Of a stretch of 64,000 bases of DNA, positions 57,880 through 64,000 are shown piece by piece. This stretch comes from an uncultured Pelagibacteraceae bacterium (GTDB lineage Bacteria > Pseudomonadota > Alphaproteobacteria > Pelagibacterales > Pelagibacteraceae). The translations under genes and the position numbers were made by a program. The stretch covers positions 38,501 to 102,500 of the forward strand of contig CACJWN010000004.1 of assembly GCA_902597175.1 (NCBI GenBank), given 5' to 3'. The stretch's first letter is position 1; each line of letters begins with the position of its first letter. The notes beneath the pieces are model-generated. The model saw nothing but the letters and a program-made list of their open reading frames with translations. It ran no database searches and was not told where the DNA came from.

Positions 57880-58302
57880 ATGATAAAATATAATCTTATT
57901 TGTGATAATGAGCATGAGTTCGAAAGTTGGTTTTCTGATTCATTAGAATTTGAAAAACTTAAAGATAAAAAATTATTAGAGTGTATATATTGTTCTTCAA
58001 AAAGAATTGAAAAATCAATTATGTCACCAATGATTTCAAATTCAAATAATTTAGAACTTCCGAACAATAAATTTGAAAGAGAATTTTTAAAAGAAAAAAA
58101 AAGGTTAAAGCAAATTAGAAAATTTATAGAAAAGAATTACGAGTATGTTGGAAAAAATTTTAGTAAAAAAGTTCGAGAAATTTATTATGATAAAAAAAGT
58201 AAAAAAACAATATACGGCACAACAACCCCTAAAGAGAGAGAGGAGTTAGCTGAGGAAGGAATAGATTTGTTATCTATTCCATGGATAGGAAAAGACAATT
58301 AA
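57880..58302 (+). CDS. DUF1178 family protein with zinc-ribbon-like N-terminus
   Basis: This 140-residue protein of the DUF1178 family has Cys8, His12 and the Cys35-x2-Cys38 pair (LLECIYCSSKRIEKSIMSP), a likely zinc site. The C-terminal part (YVGKNFSKKVREIYY, then the TTPKEREELAEEGID segment) is the conserved core. Role unknown. It is probably co-translated with argJ. Its end overlaps the end of ubiG by four bases. Confidence 0.88.
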   Translation: MIKYNLICDNEHEFESWFSDSLEFEKLKDKKLLECIYCSSKRIEKSIMSPMISNSNNLELPNNKFEREFLKEKKRLKQIRKFIEKNYEYVGKNFSKKVREIYYDKKSKKTIYGTTTPKEREELAEEGIDLLSIPWIGKDN

Positions 58303-59024
58303 ATCTTTGAGCTGCAAATAATATAATTTACTGATAAATTATCTGATTTTCTCCATTTTTTATTAAAAGGATTAAATTCCAAGCCTTTAATTTCTATAGT
58401 TTTAAAATTTGCTATTGATAACTCTTTTTCTAATTCCTCAGGCCTTATAAACTTGTTCCAGTCGTGAGTCCCTATCGGTAGCCATCTTAAAATGTATTCT
58501 GCGCCGACTATTGCTTTTATATATGAAACGACAGTTCGATTTAATGTTGCAGTGAACATTAAACCACCTTTTTTAAGCAATTTACTACATGAGTCTATAT
58601 AAAGCTTAACGTCTTCTACATGCTCGATTATTTCTAAGTTTAAAATAATATCAAATTCTTCTTTTTCCTTTAGTCTTTCTGGAGAGGAATTTATATAATT
58701 AATCTTTAAATTATTTTCTTCAGAGTGAATTTGAGCTATTTTAATATTTTTTTCCGATGCGTCGATCCCAGTTACATTTGCGCCCAACCTTGCCATAGGT
58801 TCACTGATTAAACCACCTCCACAACCAATGTCTAATATCTTTAATTCGTTAAATGGATTTATTTTTTCATCTGAAATTTTAAAATATTTTTTGATCATTT
58901 GAGTTATGTATTCAATTCTAATAGGATTAAACATATGCAATGGTTTAAACTTACCTTTTACATCCCACCACTCTTCAGCTAAACTTGAAAACTTTTGAAT
59001 TTCGTCTTTATTTATAGTAGTCAT
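58299..59024 (-). CDS. ubiG: ubiquinone biosynthesis O-methyltransferase UbiG
   Basis: It methylates both catechol intermediates in ubiquinone synthesis with SAM. The 241 residues start with the family sequence EIQKFSSLAEEWWDVKGKFK, followed by the SAM motif I DIGCGGGLISEPMA near 67-80 and motif II in LNLEIIEHVEDV. The length matches. It stands alone on the minus strand, divergent from lysC, in a 62-base spacer with two TATAAT boxes (59053-59058 and 59066-59071) and no good -35 box. Confidence 0.96.
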   Translation of the reverse strand: MTTINKDEIQKFSSLAEEWWDVKGKFKPLHMFNPIRIEYITQMIKKYFKISDEKINPFNELKILDIGCGGGLISEPMARLGANVTGIDASEKNIKIAQIHSEENNLKINYINSSPERLKEKEEFDIILNLEIIEHVEDVKLYIDSCSKLLKKGGLMFTATLNRTVVSYIKAIVGAEYILRWLPIGTHDWNKFIRPEELEKELSIANFKTIEIKGLEFNPFNKKWRKSDNLSVNYIICSSKI

Positions 59025-59086
59025 ATTAATAATTTATTTAAATTAATTACATTATAATCTTTTTTTATAATATAAAAACTCTGCAA

Positions 59087-60298
59087 ATGGTTAAAAAAGT
59101 ATTAAAGTTCGGTGGCACTTCAGTTGGATCGATAGAGAGAATCCAACATGTTGCGAAAATAATTGAAAAAGAACACAAGAACGGCAATCAACTAATTGTT
59201 GTTGTGTCAGCTATGTCAGGTAAAACTAACGAATTATTAAATTTATCAAAGAATATTTCTGATAGTTTTGATAAAAGAGAACTTGATGTTCTTTTGTCCT
59301 CTGGAGAACAAGTCACTTCTGCTCTTTTAGCTGGAGCATTAATAAATCTAAAAATTGAGGCAAAATCATATTTAAATTGGCAAATACCAATTCTCACAGA
59401 GGGTGAAAATACAAATGCAAGAATAGTAAACATTCATACAGATAAAATAAATAAATTTTTAGAAAAAAAAGGAGTAGCTATTATTCCTGGATTTCAAGGG
59501 ATTTCAAAAAATGGGAATATAACTACAATTGGCAGAGGTGGATCTGATGCCTCTGCGGTGGCGATAGCAAAAATTTTTAACACAGATTTTTGTGAGATAT
59601 ATACTGATGTGGATGGAGTTTTTTCAACTGATCCAAACAAAATTCCGATAGCAAAAAAAATAGAAAAAATTTCTTATGATGAAATGCTAGAGTTATCTTC
59701 TCTTGGCGCTAAAGTTATGCAATCTTCTGCAGTCCAGACAGCTATGATTTATAATATCCCGTTGGAGGTAAAATCTACATTTACTGATAGAGATGGAACA
59801 AAAATCTTTGGACAAGAAAGCATTGATTATACAAAGAGTGTTACTGGTGTTGCATATTCTAAAGACGATGCAAAAATTACTTTAATTGGGGTAGAGGATA
59901 AACCTGGTGTTGCAGCAAATATATTTGAACCGTTAAATAAATCTCAAATTAATGTTGATATGGTAATTCAGAATATTTCATCTGATAAAAGAACCACAGA
60001 TGTTACTTTTACAATTAAAAGAGACGATCTTCAAAAAACAAAAGAAATTTTTGAGAAAAATGATAATATAAATTTTGAAAAAATTACCTATAATGATAAA
60101 GTTGCTAAATTATCTATAGTTGGAGCAGGTATGGTTACAACACCAGGTGTTACTTATAAAATGTTTAGGGCTTTAGCTGACGAAAAAATAAACATACTTG
60201 CAATATCTACTTCAGAAATAAAGCTATCTGTAATAATCGATGAAGAAAATATTTTAAACGCAGTAAAAAAACTACATACCGTTTTTGATTTAGACTAA
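59087..60298 (+). CDS. lysC: aspartate kinase
   Basis: This is the first step of the aspartate pathway (lysine, threonine, methionine); it feeds DapD and DapE. The 403 residues have the N-terminal KFGGTS (7-12), the catalytic core with GRGGSDASA near 149, and tandem ACT regulatory domains after about 265. It is the monofunctional, feedback-regulated type. It lies one base ahead of ispG. Confidence 0.97.
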   Translation: MVKKVLKFGGTSVGSIERIQHVAKIIEKEHKNGNQLIVVVSAMSGKTNELLNLSKNISDSFDKRELDVLLSSGEQVTSALLAGALINLKIEAKSYLNWQIPILTEGENTNARIVNIHTDKINKFLEKKGVAIIPGFQGISKNGNITTIGRGGSDASAVAIAKIFNTDFCEIYTDVDGVFSTDPNKIPIAKKIEKISYDEMLELSSLGAKVMQSSAVQTAMIYNIPLEVKSTFTDRDGTKIFGQESIDYTKSVTGVAYSKDDAKITLIGVEDKPGVAANIFEPLNKSQINVDMVIQNISSDKRTTDVTFTIKRDDLQKTKEIFEKNDNINFEKITYNDKVAKLSIVGAGMVTTPGVTYKMFRALADEKINILAISTSEIKLSVIIDEENILNAVKKLHTVFDLD

Positions 60299-60299
60299 A

Positions 60300-61391
60300 A
60301 TGGAAATAAGACCTCATAGAGTTATTAAAAGAAAAAAAACTAGAATTATAAACGTTGGAAAAATTAAAGTTGGCGGTGACTCACCTATAAGTGTACAGTC
60401 TATGACTAATACTTTAACAACAGATATAAAACAAACAATTAATCAAATTCAAGCTTTAGAAGAAGCAGGAGCTGATATAGTGAGAGTTTCCTGTCCAGAT
60501 CAAGACTCTACTTTAGCTTTAAACAAGATAGTTAAGGAAGTAAATGTACCTTTAGTTGCAGATATTCATTTTCATTACAAAAGAGCTATTGAAGCTGCAA
60601 AAATGGGAGCAAGCTGTTTAAGAATTAATCCAGGAAATATTGGAAATAGAGAGAGAGTTGTAGAAGTTATTAAGGCTGCTAAAGATAATAATTGCTCTAT
60701 AAGAATTGGCGTTAATGCAGGTTCCTTAGATAAAACTTTATTAGAAAAATATAAGGAACCTTGTCCAGAGGCTTTAGTCGAAAGCGCCAACTACAATATT
60801 AAATTATTTGAAGATAATGATTTTTTTAATTTCAAAATAAGCGTAAAATCATCAGATATATTTTTAACGGTAAAAGCTTACAAAAAACTTTCAGAAATCT
60901 GTGACTATCCATTACACCTCGGCGTAACAGAGGCTGGTAGTTTATTTACTGGCAGCATTAAGTCCTCTATTGGTATTGGTCAGCTTTTGATGGATGGCAT
61001 CGGTGATACAATAAGAGTATCTCTTTCATCTGATCCGGTTGATGAGGTGAAGGCAGGATTTGAAATTCTCAAATCTTTAGGTATACGCTCGAGAGGAGTG
61101 AATATTATATCTTGCCCTTCATGTGCAAGACAAGCTTTTCCGGTGATAGAAACAGTCAAAGTTTTAGAAAAAAAATTAGCTCACATAAAAGAACCAATCA
61201 ACTTATCAATAATAGGATGCGTTGTTAATGGTCCTGGCGAAGCAGCCCAAACAGAGATTGGTTTAACAGGTGGAGGACAAGATAGTAATTTACTATACTT
61301 GTCAGGAGTACCACACACAAAAGTACCTAACTCAAAAATTATTGAAAAAATTGTTCAACTTGTGGAGAATAAAATAAAAGAGAAAAACTGA
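60300..61391 (+). CDS. ispG: 4-hydroxy-3-methylbut-2-enyl-diphosphate synthase
   Basis: This is the next-to-last step of the MEP isoprenoid pathway, reducing MEcPP to HMBPP with a 4Fe-4S cluster. The 363 residues have the N-terminal barrel ([11 protein letters not shown] near 30-40). The cluster cysteines are in ISCPSCARQ near 265-273 and in [11 protein letters not shown] near 305. It makes precursors for undecaprenyl and ubiquinone used by UppP and UbiG. It is three bases before prfA. Confidence 0.97.
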   Translation: MEIRPHRVIKRKKTRIINVGKIKVGGDSPISVQSMTNTLTTDIKQTINQIQALEEAGADIVRVSCPDQDSTLALNKIVKEVNVPLVADIHFHYKRAIEAAKMGASCLRINPGNIGNRERVVEVIKAAKDNNCSIRIGVNAGSLDKTLLEKYKEPCPEALVESANYNIKLFEDNDFFNFKISVKSSDIFLTVKAYKKLSEICDYPLHLGVTEAGSLFTGSIKSSIGIGQLLMDGIGDTIRVSLSSDPVDEVKAGFEILKSLGIRSRGVNIISCPSCARQAFPVIETVKVLEKKLAHIKEPINLSIIGCVVNGPGEAAQTEIGLTGGGQDSNLLYLSGVPHTKVPNSKIIEKIVQLVENKIKEKN

Positions 61392-61394
61392 CTT

Positions 61395-62468
61395 ATGTTA
61401 CCTCTGCAAAAAGTGAAAGAAATAGTATCTAAATATGACAGTTTAGAAAAAGAACTATCCTCTGGAAACATAGATCCAAAACAGTTTGCAAATAAATCAA
61501 AAGAATACGCAAACTTAGGAAATATTATTTCGACTGCAAAAGAATACATCAATTTCGATAATGAAAAAAAAGATCTAGAGCAAATTTTACAAGACCAAAC
61601 ATCAGACAAAGAAATTATTGAAATGGCGCAAAAAGACTTGGAAGATCTCGATAAAAAAAGAAAAAATAATGAAAATCAACTTAAAATATTTCTTTTACCT
61701 AGAGACGAAGATGATGATAAGAATGCTATTGTTGAAATAAGAGCAGGTACTGGCGGATTGGAAGCATCACTTTTTTGTTCTGACTTGTTTAAAATGTATG
61801 AGAAAGTTTGTTCAAAAAAAAAATGGCAACTAGAAATAATAAATATCTCTAAAAGTGAAGCAGGTGGATTTAAGGAAGTTATTTTTTCTGTGAATGGAAA
61901 TGATATATACTCGTATCTTAAATATGAGTCCGGTGTTCATAGAGTGCAAAGGATACCTGAAACTGAAACTCAGGGAAGAGTTCATACTTCAGCTGCAACA
62001 GTGGCTGTTTTACCAGAAGCTGAGGAGGTTGACATTCAAATTAAAGAGTCGGATTTAAGAATAGATGTTTTCAGAGCTGGCGGACCAGGAGGACAATCAG
62101 TAAATACAACTGACAGTGCAGTTAGAATTACCCATCTACCAAGTGGAGTTGTAGTAAGTCAGCAAGATGAAAAATCTCAACATAAAAATAAAGCAAAGGC
62201 ACTAAAAATTCTTAGGTCACGTGTTTATGAAGCTGAAAAAAGAAAAAAAGATCTTGAAAGATCTAGCAATAGAAGAAGCCAAATAGGAACTGGAGACAGG
62301 TCTGAAAGAATAAGAACTTATAATTTTCCACAAGGAAGAGTTACAGACCATAGAATTAATCTTACATTACACAAATTAGATGAATTTTTAAGTGGCGAAA
62401 TTCATGAGGAGATGAATGAGCAATTACGGCTAAAAGAACAAGATTTAAAACTTGAGGGTTTAAAATAA
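61395..62468 (+). CDS. prfA: peptide chain release factor 1
   Basis: RF1 ends translation at UAA and UAG. The 357 residues carry the codon-reading P-x-T tripeptide, here Pro-Glu-Thr in [15 protein letters not shown] near 188-190, and the catalytic GGQ in [15 protein letters not shown] near 229-236, whose glutamine is methylated by PrmC, the next gene. The length is normal. It starts at ATG 61395. Confidence 0.98.
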   Translation: MLPLQKVKEIVSKYDSLEKELSSGNIDPKQFANKSKEYANLGNIISTAKEYINFDNEKKDLEQILQDQTSDKEIIEMAQKDLEDLDKKRKNNENQLKIFLLPRDEDDDKNAIVEIRAGTGGLEASLFCSDLFKMYEKVCSKKKWQLEIINISKSEAGGFKEVIFSVNGNDIYSYLKYESGVHRVQRIPETETQGRVHTSAATVAVLPEAEEVDIQIKESDLRIDVFRAGGPGGQSVNTTDSAVRITHLPSGVVVSQQDEKSQHKNKAKALKILRSRVYEAEKRKKDLERSSNRRSQIGTGDRSERIRTYNFPQGRVTDHRINLTLHKLDEFLSGEIHEEMNEQLRLKEQDLKLEGLK

Positions 62469-62470
62469 TT

Positions 62471-63316
62471 ATGAACAGTTATGAATTATTAAAAATAGGA
62501 TCAACAACTCTTAAAGAAAAAAAAATTGTTTCCTTCATTCTGGACTCAGAGCTTTTATTGTCAAAAGTTTTACAAACAAATAGAGAAGATTTACTTTTAA
62601 ACTTGAGTAAAAGAGTAAGTAAAAAAGATTTTCTCAAATACTCTAATTTAATTCACAGAAGGTCAAGCTATGAACCAGTTGCATATATTCTCAATAAAAA
62701 AGAGTTTTGGGGTAAATTTTTTAATGTAACAAAAGATACTTTGATACCAAGACCAGAAACAGAGCTTATGGTAGATCAATTAATAAAAAAATATAAAAAT
62801 AAAAAAAAAATCTCAATTTTAGACATTGGAACTGGAAGCGGATGTATTATTATTAGCTTATTGAGTGAGTTAAATAACTCTTTTGGGGTTGGTATAGATA
62901 TTTCCCACAGAGCAATAAATATAGCTAAAAAAAATGCTATTAATCATTGCATTGACACAAAAATCAAGTTTTTAAACATTCCGCTTACAAAATATTCCAA
63001 CAAGAAACATGATCTCATTGTTTCTAATCCTCCTTATATTAGCACTAGAGAATTTAAGTATTTAAGCGAAGATATAAAGAAATTTGAACCCAGAATAGCC
63101 TTAGATGGAGGAAATGATGGGCTTGACCTAATAAAAAAAGTTATCTACAAAACTAAAGAAATCTTAAAAATAAATGGAACTCTTGCCCTAGAAATAGGAA
63201 ACAAACAATTTAGGAAAGTTTCGGAAATATTAATTAATAATAATTTTAAAATTGAATTTAGGATCAATGATTACCGAGATAACGTAAGATGTATAATTGC
63301 AAAGAAATTAAAATAA
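62471..63316 (+). CDS. prmC: release factor glutamine methyltransferase
   Basis: It methylates the GGQ glutamine of release factors. The 281 residues have the N-terminal helical domain, the SAM motif LDIGTGSGCIIISLL near 116-130, and the catalytic SNPPYIS near 184-190. It directly follows its substrate gene prfA after two bases, a widely conserved pair. Some lineages have an extra prefix; this one does not. Confidence 0.96.
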   Translation: MNSYELLKIGSTTLKEKKIVSFILDSELLLSKVLQTNREDLLLNLSKRVSKKDFLKYSNLIHRRSSYEPVAYILNKKEFWGKFFNVTKDTLIPRPETELMVDQLIKKYKNKKKISILDIGTGSGCIIISLLSELNNSFGVGIDISHRAINIAKKNAINHCIDTKIKFLNIPLTKYSNKKHDLIVSNPPYISTREFKYLSEDIKKFEPRIALDGGNDGLDLIKKVIYKTKEILKINGTLALEIGNKQFRKVSEILINNNFKIEFRINDYRDNVRCIIAKKLK

Positions 63317-63326
63317 AATTATTAAA

Positions 63327-63680
63327 ATGAGCTTAAATAATCGTAGAAGAAATTTTAGATCAAGATCTCAAAAGAATAACTTCAGAAGAAGATCTGGCCC
63401 TATAATCACCAATAATGCTACAAGTGTTACTAGTAATGGTAATGTAAATTTCAATAGGAACGGATCAATGAATAATTTACATGCTTTGGAAAAAGCAATG
63501 CAAAAGTTTCAACAGCTGGCAAAAGATGCTCAAAGCAACGGTGATCCGGTTTTAGCTCAGAATTATTTTCAGCATGCCGATCATTATTTGAGAAGATTTA
63601 ACGAGTTGAGTCAAAGAAGAGAAGTTAGTGAAGATCAGCCACAAAACTCAAATAAAGATAGAGCGTCATCATCAAACTAG
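63327..63680 (+). CDS. DUF4167 domain-containing protein
   Basis: This is a 117-residue basic protein. Arg/Asn-rich N-terminal low-complexity region (1-50), then the DUF4167 core: NNLHALEKAMQKFQQLAKDA and the ADHYLRRFNE segment. The family follows prmC in alphaproteobacteria and often has a longer charged tail; this version is short. RNA or DNA binding is likely from composition but unproved. Confidence 0.9.
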   Translation: MSLNNRRRNFRSRSQKNNFRRRSGPIITNNATSVTSNGNVNFNRNGSMNNLHALEKAMQKFQQLAKDAQSNGDPVLAQNYFQHADHYLRRFNELSQRREVSEDQPQNSNKDRASSSN

Positions 63681-63685
63681 TCTTT

Positions 63686-64000
63686 TTATCTAAGTTCAGC
63701 TAATTTAAGATCAATTTTTATTCTCTTTAATTCAAAATCTTTCCTTGCTTCACCTTTAAGTTTTTTACCAGAAGGTAATTTTAGTCTTTGAGAATTTACT
63801 TTTTTCCCATTTACTACAACTTCATAATGTAAATGAGGACCAGTAGACATTCCTGTTGAACCTACATAGCCAATTATCTGCCCTTGTTTTACTTTTCTAC
63901 CTTCTTTTATACCTTTAGCAAAAGATTTCATGTGAGCATAAATTGTTTCGTACGTAGAATTGTGTCTTATCTTAACACAGTTTCCTCCTCCACCGCACCA
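63686..64000 (-). CDS. M23-family peptidoglycan metallopeptidase, 5' end beyond the window
   Basis: The frame stays open from the right edge down to a stop at 63686, giving the C-terminal 104 residues. It begins WCGGGGNCVKIRHNSTYETI, then YAHM, the LytM-type H-x3-K segment, and GPHLHYEVVVNG with the zinc histidine pair. An internal ATG at 63929-63931 is not the true start, because conserved domain sequence continues upstream. M23 enzymes cut peptidoglycan cross-links outside the inner membrane. Its 3' end is five bases from DUF4167. Confidence 0.92.
   Translation of the reverse strand, partial: WCGGGGNCVKIRHNSTYETIYAHMKSFAKGIKEGRKVKQGQIIGYVGSTGMSTGPHLHYEVVVNGKKVNSQRLKLPSGKKLKGEARKDFELKRIKIDLKLAELR

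Noticed and set aside
59053..59071. Two TATAAT boxes as firm lysC or ubiG promoters
   Set aside because: Neither has a convincing -35 box at 16-18 bases, and TATAAT-like strings are expected often in this base composition.
63686..63931. The M23 peptidase as an 81-residue gene starting at the internal ATG
   Set aside because: Conserved M23 sequence (GGGNCVKIRH) continues in frame upstream to the window edge, so the true start lies outside.
1..64000. CRISPR arrays, insertion sequences, prophage genes, toxin-antitoxin or restriction systems
   Set aside because: No direct-repeat arrays, transposases, integrases, phage structural genes or defence families were seen on either strand; the window is core chromosome.

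Overview
The window looks like a stretch of core chromosome from a streamlined marine alphaproteobacterium, most likely Pelagibacterales (SAR11). The DNA is very A+T-rich and genes sit 0-60 bases apart, with many ATGA/TAATG-type overlaps. Several families are typical of alphaproteobacteria (DUF2948 between murA and hisD, DUF4167 after prmC, DUF1178, class I lysyl-tRNA synthetase, a CobS/CobT pair next to DnaJ and BolA). Gene products are short and lysine-rich. The taxon is inferred from these features, not from a database match. No insertion sequence, prophage, CRISPR array, rRNA or replication origin was seen, and no gene-free stretch exceeds about 170 bases.

Layout. 1-1315: tRNA-Arg(ACG), uppP on the minus strand, then a 166-base spacer holding a small hairpin. 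1316-8137: gltD-gltB and a Rossmann-fold protein. 8108-8863: an alpha/beta hydrolase on the minus strand. 8902-18471: a plus-strand translation block (glycosyltransferase, thrS, infC, rpmI, rplT, pheS, pheT, lepA). 18519-21802: a sugar cassette (nucleotide-sugar dehydrogenase, epimerase, opposing glycosyltransferase). 21847-25611: tRNA-Ser(GGA), then on the minus strand an NlpC/P60 peptidase, an AmpG-like permease and TrkH. 25705-29210: lysK, pyrD, rpmB and a YhhQ-type transporter. 29207-34392: cobT, cobS, a DnaJ-domain protein, aroB and aroK on the minus strand, with bolA facing them. 34453-38575: a 59-residue membrane microprotein, an exported protein of unknown function, def, fmt and truA.

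38572-45676 is one long minus-strand run that reads rpmH, rnpA, yidD, yidC, argB, HAD phosphatase, dapD, dapE, SET-domain methyltransferase, family 2 glycosyltransferase. 45727-53978 is a long plus-strand run: TVP38, YyaL-like thioredoxin-domain protein, three small ORFs, dcd, murA, DUF2948, hisD, infA, tRNA-Phe, photolyase. 53981-56530 is secA (minus). 56575-63680 carries argJ, DUF1178, lysC, ispG, prfA, prmC and DUF4167 on the plus strand, with ubiG facing them. The right edge cuts an M23 peptidase on the minus strand.

Together the genes cover nitrogen assimilation, lysine, arginine, histidine and shikimate synthesis, cell-wall precursor supply and remodelling, protein start, folding and export, and some surface glycan work. 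The points most worth a second look are: (1) murA is broken by a one-base frameshift exactly at its active-site Lys22-Asn23; (2) tRNA-Phe has coordinated D-loop and T-loop changes at the elbow and shares a base with the infA stop codon; (3) a CobS/CobT AAA+/vWA pair with a zinc-finger-like DnaJ partner and no CobN; (4) a SET-domain methyltransferase with a complete post-SET cysteine motif inside the dap operon; (5) promoter-like boxes that would give near-leaderless mRNAs at rpmI, rpmB and rpmH; (6) two small ORFs that length cut-offs would miss.
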